Below are positions 35,269 to 42,895 of a DNA stretch of 64,000 nucleotides, in pieces. A program made the translations under genes and the position numbers. Below the pieces are notes generated by a model, which was not told the origin of the DNA, made no database searches, and saw nothing but the letters and a program-made list of their open reading frames with translations. The stretch spans positions 13,406 through 77,405 of the forward strand of contig JALHFX010000014.1 in the NCBI GenBank assembly GCA_022837595.1, in the 5' to 3' direction. The DNA comes from Propionibacterium sp. GTDB taxonomy: Bacteria > Actinomycetota > Actinomycetes > Propionibacteriales > Propionibacteriaceae. Position 1 is the stretch's first letter, and every line of letters begins with the position of its first letter.

Positions 35269-35793
35269 ATGCCGGCCACGTCGATTGCTGCAAATGGGAC
35301 AGGCGGGGAGTTCTACTGGCGTTGCTGCGCCACGTCGGACCACGTCGAGGCTGCGGTCGACAAGCTCATGGAGATCATCGTCGAGGGCCGCCTCAATAAC
35401 ATCTACTGGGCCCGTCAGACCCGGACACAGTTCAAGCGCAGAATAGAGGCCGCGAAGCGCGGCGAGCTTGTGCCGACTGACCAAGTGAAGCCAGTCGGTG
35501 ATCGTATCCCTGAGGTGTTGATGTTCGAGATTCGCTGGGTCAAGATCCCGGTGAATGAGCGGGACCCTGATTTCCCTGGGAAGGCTCGGGAGAACAGAGT
35601 CGACGTGCGCCTGTATTTCGCCGAACCACCTGGTCATGGCGCGGTGATGCTTGGTCTTCATTGTCATGAGAAGGTCGTTACTGGAGACGCAGAGGAGATC
35701 CAGGCTGCCCAGGACAGCGAGATCGCGCACGCTTTCACCTTGTATTCGAAGGGTTTTGCGGAGGCCTGGGGAGTTGAAGCACTGAAGCGGTGA
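35269..35793 (+). CDS. HigB/Gp49-like toxin of a toxin-antitoxin-chaperone operon
   Basis: The 174-residue protein has the RelE/HigB-type strand pattern in its second half: EVLMFEIRWVKIP, then NRVDVRLYFAEPPGHGAVML, then GLHCHEKVVTG, ending in helix EIQAAQDSEIAHAFTLYSK. Toxins of this fold cut mRNA on or near the ribosome. GAAGGG precedes the ATG at 35269. The upstream open frame has no credible start. It is followed by a HigA-type antitoxin and a SecB-like chaperone, the order seen in Mycobacterium tuberculosis Rv1955-Rv1956-Rv1957. It is longer than many HigB toxins, with an extended N-terminus. Confidence 0.72.
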   Translation: MPATSIAANGTGGEFYWRCCATSDHVEAAVDKLMEIIVEGRLNNIYWARQTRTQFKRRIEAAKRGELVPTDQVKPVGDRIPEVLMFEIRWVKIPVNERDPDFPGKARENRVDVRLYFAEPPGHGAVMLGLHCHEKVVTGDAEEIQAAQDSEIAHAFTLYSKGFAEAWGVEALKR

Positions 35794-35840
35794 GAATGCA
35801 GATGCTTCATCGAACAGGTTGCATAGCACACCGCCCACCA

Positions 35841-35858
35841 CATAAGCTTTAACTTATG
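35841..35858. promoter_or_regulatory. Inverted repeat at the antitoxin start, candidate operator
   Basis: CATAAG-ctttaa-CTTATG is a perfect dyad with a six-base spacer. It overlaps the antitoxin ATG, so binding would block initiation or a promoter in the 62-bp toxin-antitoxin gap. HigA-type antitoxins bind such dyads. Confidence 0.5.
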
Positions 35859-36263
35859 CTCTCTGGTCATGTCCAACCCGTTGATGAGCCCATAGCAGTG
35901 CTCGACGCGCGCGCCGATGCGCTGGAAGAGAACCACGAGAACCTGCTGCGCGACCTGCGCAAGATGCGTATCGAACATGGTCTGACCCAAGAGGTGGTTG
36001 CCGAGCGCATGGGGGTGACTCAGCCCTCTGTATCGCAGTTTGAGCGCTACGACGCCAACCCCACGCTTGATACCGTTCGTCGTTACGCGATGGCGGTCGG
36101 TGCGCGCTTATCGACCACAGTGATCGATGACACCGGCAATGACCCCCGTTCTCGCGGAGAGTATCTATTTAGTCAATCCCGTGTCGAGCCTGTGCGTGCG
36201 GTACACGAGGCCCCTAGGAACATCGCCTGGGGGTCTTCGCGCACTAAGTTGGTCCACACATGA
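35856..36263 (+). CDS. HigA-like XRE antitoxin with C-terminal extension
   Basis: The 135-residue protein has an XRE HTH at residues 44-64 (TQEVVAERMGVTQPSVSQFE) in the arrangement of Rv1956-type antitoxins: RDLRKMRIEHGLTQ before it and LDTVRRYAMAVGARL after it. Residues 91-135 form an extension beyond the usual HigA end, with scattered hydrophobics and W125. In toxin-antitoxin-chaperone systems this tail is the chaperone-addiction segment. The stop overlaps the chaperone start by four bases. The ATG at 35856 lies inside a palindrome, so a GTG some 13 codons in is a possible alternative. Confidence 0.8.
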   Translation: MLSGHVQPVDEPIAVLDARADALEENHENLLRDLRKMRIEHGLTQEVVAERMGVTQPSVSQFERYDANPTLDTVRRYAMAVGARLSTTVIDDTGNDPRSRGEYLFSQSRVEPVRAVHEAPRNIAWGSSRTKLVHT

Positions 36264-36718
36264 CAGCGACATCACAAGCACTAGACAGGCTCGTTCAGAC
36301 GGCTTCCCTCCAGTCGATCGCATACCGGGAACTGTATGCCCGTCGGGGTGACGGCAAACCGTCAACCACGTCAGCCCAGCCTGAATACATGCTGGGCATA
36401 GACCGAAACGAAGACCAAGCTCTCTTCAGGCTTCGGCTGCGTTGCACCATCGACTATGGGGACGGCAGTCTGCTGGTGGTCGAGCCCGAAGCCGAGTACC
36501 GGGTCGAAGATGAGAGTCTTATGCCGCTGAGTCACGAACTCATAGTCGAGTTCGCCAATGAAGTCGCTGTCATGGCGCTCATCCCCTACCTGAGGGAAGC
36601 GCTCGCGGATCTGTCGTTGCGGGTGCTCGGGTCGGCGATACTGATGCCGGTAATGCTGCGCGGGGCGATCAGGTTCACTGCCGAGCCGCCAGATACACAC
36701 GGCGAACCCGAAGAGTGA
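36260..36718 (+). CDS. SecB-like chaperone of the toxin-antitoxin-chaperone operon
   Basis: The 152-residue protein has the SecB-like fold signature: beta-rich strands FRLRLRCTIDYGDGSLLVVE, then the helix VAVMALIPYLREALADLSLR at about 102-121, then strands AILMPVMLRGAIRF. The ALIPYLRE block parallels ALYPYIRE of Rv1957. In that system the chaperone protects the antitoxin from degradation and so controls toxin activity. It is translationally coupled to the antitoxin (ATGA) and separated by 130 bp from the convergent integrase. Confidence 0.78.
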   Translation: MTATSQALDRLVQTASLQSIAYRELYARRGDGKPSTTSAQPEYMLGIDRNEDQALFRLRLRCTIDYGDGSLLVVEPEAEYRVEDESLMPLSHELIVEFANEVAVMALIPYLREALADLSLRVLGSAILMPVMLRGAIRFTAEPPDTHGEPEE

Positions 36719-36788
36719 CTCGCGCCGGGTTGAATCTTCCTCGCGTCCGCCAGACGGGTCATCGTCTATGCAAAGACCGAAGACAGCG

Positions 36789-36829
36789 ACGCGAGGATCG
36801 TCCTGAGTATGTTAGAACGATCCTCGCGT
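36789..36829. terminator. 13-bp perfect inverted repeat between convergent genes
   Basis: ACGCGAGGATCGT (36789-36801) and ACGATCCTCGCGT (36817-36829) are exact complements separated by 15 bases. The pair sits between the chaperone stop and the integrase stop, so a bidirectional terminator is most likely. No T-run follows. An integrase arm-binding site is an alternative. Confidence 0.5.
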
Positions 36830-36848
36830 GCATCAACTAGTGATCCAG

Positions 36849-37709
36849 TCAGCGTTGGCCCGTGTGGTGACGTCGGCAGGCTGCGGCGGCTGCGGCCCGA
36901 AGCCGGTCGTCGGCTACCAAAACGTAGCCTTGGGTGGTTTCCGGTTTGGAGTGGCCCAGCAGCTGCTGGGTCGACAGTAGGTCTCCGGTCGCGTTGTAGA
37001 CCGCGGTGGCGAACCGATGACGCAGCTGGTGTGTTGACCAGCGGCCCCGCGATGCGACGCACATCAGACGACCGACGCGATCGGGACTCAAGTGCTGATC
37101 ATGGAGCGTGCTGGGGAAGATCCAGCCGCTGAACCTCATTAGCCTGGTGGCCAGCTCGTCGGTCAAGGGCAAGATGCGTTGTCGTCGTCCCTTGCCGTGC
37201 ACGATCAGTCCCCACCCATTGCCGTAGGGGATGACATCACGGCGATGAAGCCCGGCGATCTCTGCCCGCCGAAGTCCGAGTTCGGCCCCGAGATCCATGA
37301 TCAGCTGACAGCGGGTATCGGTCAGTTCCCGGTCAGTCAGCCAAACCTCGTCTGGAACCGGTCGTGGCCGGACTTGGCCGCGCTGGACCGTGGGCAGATC
37401 CTTGGCGGGGTCCACCTCAACAATCCCGTGGATAGTCGCCCACGCGTAGAAGCTACGCAGGCATGCCCGGGTGCCGCGACGCGTCTCGGCGTCCCAGTTC
37501 TGTCCCGCCAGGTACTTGAGTAGATCGTCCAGCGTCACCGTGTCGGGTCCCTCAGGGAACGCCCTGGCCACTCGACCCAGCTGGTAACGGCGCAGCTCAC
37601 GGGTCCGCGGTGACTTATCCGCAGCAGCCAGCCAGTAGTCGAAACCGTCGATCGCCTGGATCCACGCCTCGGGAATCGGTCGCGCCTGTGAATGCGTGCT
37701 GGTCGTCAT
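36849..37709 (-). CDS. Tyrosine recombinase/integrase
   Basis: The 286-residue protein has an N-terminal SAM-like core-binding domain (DYWLAAADKSPRTRELRRYQ) and a catalytic domain with all six key residues. These are R148 in GLRRAEIAGL, K173 in HGKGRR, H227 and R230 in STHQLRHRF, H253 in LLGHSKPE and Y262 in TTQGYV. It would integrate and excise the element at its attachment site. The ATG at 37709 follows GGGATGG and overlaps the stop of the small gene upstream. tRNA-3'-end-like direct repeats begin about 0.8 kb upstream. Confidence 0.92.
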   Translation of the reverse strand: MTTSTHSQARPIPEAWIQAIDGFDYWLAAADKSPRTRELRRYQLGRVARAFPEGPDTVTLDDLLKYLAGQNWDAETRRGTRACLRSFYAWATIHGIVEVDPAKDLPTVQRGQVRPRPVPDEVWLTDRELTDTRCQLIMDLGAELGLRRAEIAGLHRRDVIPYGNGWGLIVHGKGRRQRILPLTDELATRLMRFSGWIFPSTLHDQHLSPDRVGRLMCVASRGRWSTHQLRHRFATAVYNATGDLLSTQQLLGHSKPETTQGYVLVADDRLRAAAAAACRRHHTGQR

Positions 37710-38089
37710 GACAGATCCATCCCTTCTTCGTGACTCCACGTGCCCTTGAGGCGTGTATCCAACGCCTCCAATAACTCCGAGCACGACAACTGCTCCAAGA
37801 TCCGCCAGGCTCGCTTGATCAGCCGAAGATCAGCGAACCTGTCCATGACTTCGTCCACGATGTCCACCTCGCTGCACACGAAGTCCATGAGCTGCTGCAG
37901 ATCATCCTGGGTCATGCCGAAGCTCTTGTCTCTGCGATACGACGAATGGACGCACCCTCGCCGCTCTCCTCTGAGAGAAGTTTCTGGCCGGTGCAGACTC
38001 CCGGGGTTTCCTTCCTGTAACAACAAGCGCAGGGAGGCCTTCAACTGCTCACTTCTGCGGGAATCCGATCCCGCTGGCTTCTGGTTCAT
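37706..38089 (-). CDS. Small protein coupled to the integrase
   Basis: The 127-residue product starts MNQKPAGSDSRRSEQLKASL and ends with a helical acidic segment (QQLMDFVCSEVDIVDEVMDR). The ATG at 38089 has a strong AAGGAGAT site. A shorter product from ATG 37915 is possible but has a weak site. The stop overlaps the integrase ATG by four bases. Position suggests an integration or excision helper, but no HTH is obvious and no family is recognised. Confidence 0.6.
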   Translation of the reverse strand: MNQKPAGSDSRRSEQLKASLRLLLQEGNPGSLHRPETSLRGERRGCVHSSYRRDKSFGMTQDDLQQLMDFVCSEVDIVDEVMDRFADLRLIKRAWRILEQLSCSELLEALDTRLKGTWSHEEGMDLS

Positions 38090-38480
38090 CCAGATCTCCT
38101 TTTCTCGTTCACCACCACATGAGTGAAAGGAGACCTTCCTGCTCAGTTATCTGACGACGATCCTTCCTCGACGCGCCTGCATCCGGCCTCTAGCTGTCAC
38201 GAAGAACAACCGAAAGGACGCGGCCGGCCGCTCACCTGCGAGGCAAGAGACTGCCGTGAGAACGCGCCAACCCGACGCCACTAGGACCAGTCAGATGAGG
38301 GAATGCTCCCGCGCGGAGCGAGCAGCGGGGAACCACGGACTGCGATCCGTAAGTGCCCCGAACTCTCATCGTGCCAGTACACCGCAAAGGACCAGGACCA
38401 GTCGCCCTATCCGACGCGGTACCAGCGCGCGGCCCCCACAACTCCCGCGGCCGGCGGGCGACAAGAACCCGCGACACGTT
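38090..38480. other. Non-coding stretch before the first tRNA-end repeat
   Basis: About 390 bp with no credible gene. A long minus-strand open frame crossing to 38705 carries ARDSNPEPAD, a well-known artefact of translating tRNA 3' ends in reverse. Confidence 0.4.
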
Positions 38481-38628
38481 GTTGACAACGACGTCGAATG
38501 CGACCGCGAGCATCGTTGACGCGGCACGAATGAGGCCTCCGGGTTTGACCAGAAGCGCAATCAAGACCCAAACAACTGCTCCCGCATCATCAGCGGGTTC
38601 AGGGTTCGAGTCCCTGGCGGTGTACCAA
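38481..38628 (+). repeat. Direct repeat A1 ending in a tRNA-3'-end-like sequence (attachment-site candidate)
   Basis: A 148-bp sequence repeated at 43993-44137. Its last 30 bases read CAGGG-TTCGAGT-CCCTG, a perfect T-arm, followed by GCGGTGT-A-CCA, an acceptor strand with discriminator and CCA. No matching 5' acceptor strand (ACACCGC) lies at tRNA distance upstream, so this is only a tRNA 3' end. This is what tyrosine-integrase elements carry or leave at their ends. The terminator hairpin follows directly. Confidence 0.75.
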
Positions 38629-38899
38629 TACGAGCCCCGTTCGGCATCTTCGGACGGGGCTCCGTTGCATACCCCATCAGCACAGCAGGCGATGTGGAGA
38701 ACCATGCCGCGATGACCTCAATCTCGTCGAGTGTCAGCGGAGTGACGCCGCGGAGCTTCTTGGAAGCCTGGGACTGGTTGATCTGAAGCAGATCGGCCAG
38801 GTCTTTCTGTTTAAGGCCGAAACGCGCCATATTGGCGCGCACCTCGGCGGTCACGGTTTCGCGTAGCGTGGGTTCTGCACCACTTGCGGCCAAGCTCAT
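38561..38899 (-). CDS. XRE-type HTH regulator, module copy 1
   Basis: The 112-residue protein has an HTH: ARFGLKQKDLADLLQINQSQ followed by ASKKLRGVTPLTLDEIEVIA. The C-terminal tail PPGTRTLNPLMMREQLFG is coded across the antisense of the tRNA-like attachment repeat, so the end of the protein depends on that junction. It diverges from a second HTH gene at 38962, with a dyad at 38908-38939 between them, a repressor-switch layout. Paralogues lie at 41963-42265 and 44073-44402. Confidence 0.75.
   Translation of the reverse strand: MSLAASGAEPTLRETVTAEVRANMARFGLKQKDLADLLQINQSQASKKLRGVTPLTLDEIEVIAAWFSTSPAVLMGYATEPRPKMPNGARIGTPPGTRTLNPLMMREQLFGS
38632..38662 (+). terminator. Hairpin after the tRNA-like 3' end
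   Basis: GAGCCCCGT (38632-38640) pairs with ACGGGGCTC (38654-38662) around a 13-base loop. Its place just after CCA suits a tRNA terminator carried along with the tRNA end. A larger version is at 41985-42035. Confidence 0.6.
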
Positions 38900-38907
38900 A
38901 GTCGAAG

Positions 38908-38939
38908 CTTACTACGGCGCCACCGGATGAGCTAGTAAG
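38908..38939. promoter_or_regulatory. Dyad between divergent HTH genes
   Basis: CTTACTA (38908-38914) and TAGTAAG (38933-38939) form a 7-bp inverted repeat with an 18-base gap between the two divergent HTH starts. Candidate operator for one or both regulators. Confidence 0.4.
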
Positions 38940-38961
38940 AATCGACACGCAAGACACCAAA

Positions 38962-39240
38962 ATGAGTAGCAGACAGTTAAAAAATCACTGCACTAGTTCT
39001 ATGCAAACTCTCGACTCCTCGATCGGACGTCGTGTCCGCGCCGAGCTTAGCCTGCGAGGTCTCTCGGCAAGAGATCTCGCAGGTCTGTTTGGTGTCGCCC
39101 CCAACACCATATGCCGACGCCTGCGGGGGACTACGCCGTTCAGCCCAGACGAACTCGCAATCATCTCCACCTGGCTCGGTGTGCGGATTGAACTGTTCTT
39201 TGAGCCAGTTCCAACGCATCCAACGGCGGTGGGCCCATGA
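38962..39240 (+). CDS. Small HTH DNA-binding protein
   Basis: The 92-residue product contains RAELSLRGLSARDLAGLFGV and APNTICRRLRGTTPFSPDEL, an XRE-like HTH, and ends in a short aromatic tail. No clear ribosome-binding site precedes the ATG at 38962. An ATG at 39001 is an alternative. It overlaps the next gene by four bases. It could be the opposing regulator to the divergent HTH protein. Confidence 0.65.
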   Translation: MSSRQLKNHCTSSMQTLDSSIGRRVRAELSLRGLSARDLAGLFGVAPNTICRRLRGTTPFSPDELAIISTWLGVRIELFFEPVPTHPTAVGP

Positions 39241-40352
39241 AGGACGAGTACTTCGTGGTCAAGCGCGGTTCAACGGTGATTCCAAATGCGACGGTGGCTG
39301 ATTCGAGCATCTCGGTAACGGCGCTTGGCTTGTTGACATGGATGTTGTTTATGCCGCCCGGTGCTTCGTTGGGGTATCGGGCGTTTCTGGGTCGGGGTCT
39401 TGGCGAGAAGGCTGTCCGTAACTCGATGCGCGAGTTGGAGAGCGCCGGGTATCGGTGGCGTTTCCAAACCCGGACTGTTGAGGGCACGTTGCGGACGGCG
39501 ACGCTCGTCTTTGAGCAGCCCGTGATTGCGGACGAGGCATGGTCGACGGTGACTGAACTGTCCAACAACAGGGTCGAACAGTGCCTGACTAGCAACGGTG
39601 ATGCTGAGCATAACCCCTTGTCGGACCGTGCGGACACAGGTGCCGCACGGTCCGACAAGGGCAAACGCGGTGCTGCGGGGAGCGCGGGTATTGGTGAAAC
39701 TGCTAGTGGCACCGTGCCGCGCTCCACCGTGGCACGGTCAACCGCAGCACGGTCTACCGTGCCACGGTCAGCCGAGGCACAACCATCTAAAGATGGTTTC
39801 AAGGAACCTAAAGGTTCCCCACCAGACCAGACCTCGTCCGCGCGCGATGACGAGACTGGCGTCGGGCGCGGTGGTTTGGCCGGGTCTGGTCTGGACGGCG
39901 TACTCAAGCAGTGTGCCAGCGAGGTGATGGCCGAGGATTGGGAACTGATGGTCGACTGTTTGCCGCCGGAGATGCGCAGGATCGAGCCGTCAGCGGTGCC
40001 GAAGGTGGCGGCTGCTCTACGTGAACGCGTCGAGGCGGGATGGCGTCCGGACGCGCTACGGGCGACGCTGGCGGGTAACTCGCTTCCTCCGCAGACCGAG
40101 ATCCGCACCTTGGCCGGGCTGGTTGGTTACCGGGTGGGGCAAATCCCCGTCCAGCCACCGCAGCGCCGGACACGACCCGCCGCTGCAGCCCCGCCTGTCG
40201 AGCATCGGGAGCGGCCGGTGGCGTTTCAACGGCGAGATGAGGCGCGCGTCAAAGGTGATCCGGATGCCGAGAAGTCGGCGATGTGGTGGCTCGCGAAGTA
40301 CCCGCCCAGCAATACCGGTGAGGCAGGACCTGAGCGTGGTGTGGCGTCATGA
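39237..40352 (+). CDS. Winged-helix-like protein, intact module copy
   Basis: The 371-residue protein starts MKDEYFVVKRGSTVIPNATV. The first 100 residues look like a winged-helix domain of the kind found in plasmid/phage replication proteins (SVTALGLLTWMLFMPPGASL, then RGLGEKAVRNSMRELESAGY). A disordered Ser/Thr/Arg-rich linker (about 120-210) includes repeated TARSTVPRS-like units. The C-terminal part is helical. A decayed copy of the front is at 42565-42877 and a short fragment is at 44577-44640. It is coupled by 4-bp overlaps to genes on both sides. The function is unknown; a replication role is inference. Confidence 0.65.
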   Translation: MKDEYFVVKRGSTVIPNATVADSSISVTALGLLTWMLFMPPGASLGYRAFLGRGLGEKAVRNSMRELESAGYRWRFQTRTVEGTLRTATLVFEQPVIADEAWSTVTELSNNRVEQCLTSNGDAEHNPLSDRADTGAARSDKGKRGAAGSAGIGETASGTVPRSTVARSTAARSTVPRSAEAQPSKDGFKEPKGSPPDQTSSARDDETGVGRGGLAGSGLDGVLKQCASEVMAEDWELMVDCLPPEMRRIEPSAVPKVAAALRERVEAGWRPDALRATLAGNSLPPQTEIRTLAGLVGYRVGQIPVQPPQRRTRPAAAAPPVEHRERPVAFQRRDEARVKGDPDAEKSAMWWLAKYPPSNTGEAGPERGVAS

Positions 40353-41800
40353 CTGAGGCTCTGGTGGGTTTCGCATGGCTCGCTGAGGTTGATTGCCCGG
40401 CGAAGCGGGCGCTGTTGGGCACGTTGGCCCTGCAGGCCGGCGCGGACGGTGCAGGCAGTGTCTTGGTGGAGGTGCTGGCTGACGGTGCTGCGACGTCGGT
40501 GCGGTCGACGCAAACCCACCTGCGGGACCTCGTCGGCGCGGGTTGGGTGACGTGGGAGCGGCAGCGCTCCTTGGTGAGTGGCCGCTGGCAGCCTGCCGCA
40601 TTCACGCTGTCGAACCTGTTCGCCGACACCAACCCCACTCCACCGGCAAATATGAGCGGCTCAGAATTGCCGATGGACCATGCCGACAAGTTCGCGTCGA
40701 TCCGGTTCGATCCGGCCCGGGTAGGTCCGGCGTGGGCGTGGGGGGTTGAGGTTCCGACGGCGTCGCATCGGGTGGTGTTAGCGACGGTGGCGTTGTTATC
40801 GGATCACCGTGGGGTGTGTTTGGCGCCGCGGGTGACGATCGCCGAGCGGAGCCTGCTCAGTCTCGCTTCCACTAACCGTGTGCTCAATGATCTAGAGCAG
40901 GCGGGGTGGGTTGGCCGTGAGTCGCGTCGGCGTGGGGCTCGCGCGGCCGAGGCGCGCGTTCATCTCACTCGCGAGTTCCTGGATGTGGCAGCTCCGCTGT
41001 GTGGCGTGGATTTGCCGGTGCCAGTCGGCAAACGTGGTGGGCCGGGTCAAGACGTCCTGGTGGCTGCGGATGGTTTGCCTGCTCTGATCTGCGCGGCCCG
41101 AGCCTGTGATTGGCGCGGGCCAGCAGCGGACGAACTCGCCGCATCAGTGGCGGAGGTGATTGCTGGTGATGGTCGGTGGGTGGCGTTGCGCAGGGTGGAT
41201 TTCAGTCGGCGAGATGCGATCGCGGACACGGTCTCGATCGCCTGGTTGGCGATCGTCGAGAACGCTGACCGAATAATACAGGCCGCCAATCCGTGGGGGT
41301 TTCTCCTGTCGATCATCGGCCGGCAGGCAGCCAAACACGACCAGTCGAACCGCGGGATCATCGTGACTGCCGAGGGCCCGGTGAACACGTTCACCGTCAC
41401 CGATGAGGATTGGCGGCTCGAGCAGGCCGAACCCGCTGTGGATCAAGACCTGCGTGGCAGTGATGTCGGGCTGGATGATTTGGCGGATTCACCGATGATG
41501 CAGGTGATCGTCACTCAACTCGCAAAGATCGGGGTGGATCCCGGGTTGGCGTGGCCGGTGTTGTGCCGGTGCGCGGAGATCGCCGTGAAAGAACCCGACT
41601 CACGCCGCCACACAGCCGCGCGCCGCGATCCTTATCTGACGATCTTGGGGTTGTCGGCCGATGCCGCGTCAGCATGGATGAACATTATTACCGGGACCCG
41701 CCGCACCGGCCACGATGCCTCACCCCTGCTCACCCATCCCGAATCGATCCTCGACGCCGTCCCAGCCAAATGGCTCGACGCAATCCTGGCCGCGGCCTGA
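40349..41800 (+). CDS. Double winged-helix protein of the repeated module
   Basis: The 483-residue protein appears to have two winged-helix units. The first contains RALLGTLALQAGADGAGSVL and SVRSTQTHLRDLVGAGWVTW. The second contains HRVVLATVALLSDHRGVCLA and LASTNRVLNDLEQAGWVGRE. A helical C-terminus follows, ending PAKWLDAILAAA. Such proteins are common but unnamed in actinobacterial mobile elements. The start overlaps the previous stop (ATGA). Only its last bases and downstream flank are repeated in unit 2. Confidence 0.6.
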   Translation: MTEALVGFAWLAEVDCPAKRALLGTLALQAGADGAGSVLVEVLADGAATSVRSTQTHLRDLVGAGWVTWERQRSLVSGRWQPAAFTLSNLFADTNPTPPANMSGSELPMDHADKFASIRFDPARVGPAWAWGVEVPTASHRVVLATVALLSDHRGVCLAPRVTIAERSLLSLASTNRVLNDLEQAGWVGRESRRRGARAAEARVHLTREFLDVAAPLCGVDLPVPVGKRGGPGQDVLVAADGLPALICAARACDWRGPAADELAASVAEVIAGDGRWVALRRVDFSRRDAIADTVSIAWLAIVENADRIIQAANPWGFLLSIIGRQAAKHDQSNRGIIVTAEGPVNTFTVTDEDWRLEQAEPAVDQDLRGSDVGLDDLADSPMMQVIVTQLAKIGVDPGLAWPVLCRCAEIAVKEPDSRRHTAARRDPYLTILGLSADAASAWMNIITGTRRTGHDASPLLTHPESILDAVPAKWLDAILAAA

Positions 41801-41957
41801 CCTACAGCACGAGGTGGTGTAGTCGTCGACGTGGTAGGTGTGACCGTTAGGGTCGCGGTCCACAGGTGGAACTCCTCGGTCACAGCGTCGAGCAAGACGA
41901 TCGCGTCGGCGTCGCTGCGGAACAGTTACGCCGTGGGTCGCAAGTCCGCGCCCCACT
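41795..41957 (-). pseudogene. Truncated copy of the 72-residue gene at 42896-43114 (repeat B1)
   Basis: The segment from GCCTGACCTACAG to the boundary at 41957 matches 42889-43049. On the minus strand it encodes LDAVTEEFHLWTATLTV, matching LDDVTEEFHLWKATLTI, but a frameshift follows and the N-terminal half is missing. The loss ends exactly where the tRNA-like sequence A2 begins, as expected for a recombination junction. Confidence 0.75.
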
Positions 41958-41988
41958 CGGGTTCAGGGTCGATTCCTTGGCGGTGTAC
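41958..41988 (+). repeat. Partial tRNA-3'-end-like repeat A2
   Basis: CGGGTTCAGGGTCGATTCCT followed by TGGCGGTGTAC matches the ends of repeats A1 and A3. It abuts the truncated B1 copy without a gap. The T-arm has changes, so this copy is degenerate. Confidence 0.7.
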
Positions 41989-42265
41989 ACATCAGAGCCC
42001 CGTTCGGCATTTTCGGACGGGGCTCTGATGTGTACCCCATCAAGTATGCGGGTGTCGTTTCCAGCCAGTCGGAGATCAGTTCGAGCTCGTCGATCGAGAA
42101 GGCGTTTATGCAGTGCAGTTTTCTCGATGCTTGCGCTTGAGTGACGCCAAGCACTGCGGCGAGATCTGATTGGCGAAGCTCAAACCGGGCCAGAATGGCT
42201 CTGATCTCAGCGGCCACTCTCTCGGAGAGGGGTTGATGATCAGCAACAGTGGGTGCGTCCGGCAT
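41963..42265 (-). CDS. XRE-type HTH regulator, module copy 2
   Basis: The 100-residue protein has FELRQSDLAAVLGVTQAQAS and RKLHCINAFSIDELELISDW, an HTH closely related to the copy at 38561-38899. As there, the tail (TSEPRPKMPNGALM) is coded through the terminator hairpin and into the tRNA-like repeat. Upstream, TATAC and GTATG half-sites at about 42277-42293 could form an operator. The DNA from 42266 to 42564 holds no other gene I can support. Confidence 0.7.
   Translation of the reverse strand: MPDAPTVADHQPLSERVAAEIRAILARFELRQSDLAAVLGVTQAQASRKLHCINAFSIDELELISDWLETTPAYLMGYTSEPRPKMPNGALMCTPPRNRP
41985..42035. terminator. Hairpin with 19-bp perfect arms
   Basis: GTACACATCAGAGCCCCGT at 41985-42003 is exactly complementary to 42017-42035 around a 13-base loop. 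It overlaps the end of A2 and the 3' end of the HTH gene. The core is the same terminator as 38632-38662, but with arms twice as long. Confidence 0.75.
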
Positions 42266-42564
42266 GCCGCTACCTTATACGTGTTATGTATGGCCAGACG
42301 GTCGATTTGCACGAGGAACCTCCGCAGAATCTGGGCTTTCGATCGGCGAGCCATACGCAGTTATGCATGAGTTTCGCGCATCGCCAGTGAAGTTCAATTA
42401 CGGAGTAGCGTCGAGGTCCTCGCAAGGTCAAGGGTGAACTCGCTCGCAGATGCTTCCTACAGGCTCAGGCTGCGCACGTGCTAGGAATAGCTCGCTCGGC
42501 GATGGCTGCCTGTTTGTGCGGTTGAGTCGATTGACGACCCATGGGCAGTCGAGGGTGATGCTGC

Positions 42565-42877
42565 ATGAAGGACGAGTACTCCGTGGGGCAAGTGGGACCC
42601 CACGGTGATTCCGAAGGCAACGGTCGCCGTCGGCGTCTTCGCTGACGGCTTTGGAGTTGTTGACGTGGATGTTGTTCATGCCGCATGGTGTGCCGCTGGG
42701 GTATTGGGAGTTTCTAGGTCGTGGTCTGGGTGAGAAGGCCGTGCATAATTCAACGAGGGAGTCGTAGGCTGCCGGGACCGCTGACGTTTCCAAACGCGGC
42801 TCAGAGAGGGCACGTTGCGAGCAACCATGCTGGTCATCGATGAACCCGTGCTCACGGCGGAGGCATGGTTGACGCTG
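42565..42877 (+). pseudogene. Decayed 5' fragment of the winged-helix gene (copy C2)
   Basis: Nucleotides follow 39237-39560 closely (ATGAAGGACGAGTACT start, then TTGACGTGGATGTTGTTCAT), but a frameshift after codon 8, further indels and a TAG at about 42766 destroy the frame. The match then jumps straight to the B2 flank, so about 2.2 kb of the module was deleted in this unit. Confidence 0.8.
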
Positions 42878-42895
42878 GCCTCACCGCCGCCTGAC

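Noticed and set aside
38556..38628. Complete tRNA gene ending GCGGTGTACCA
   Set aside because: T-arm and acceptor 3' strand are present, but no 5' acceptor strand or D-arm is found at the right distance. Only a 3' end is supported.
38232..38705. 157-codon minus-strand frame containing ARDSNPEPAD
   Set aside because: This string is a known artefact of translating tRNA 3' ends antisense. It supports the tRNA-like repeat rather than a gene.
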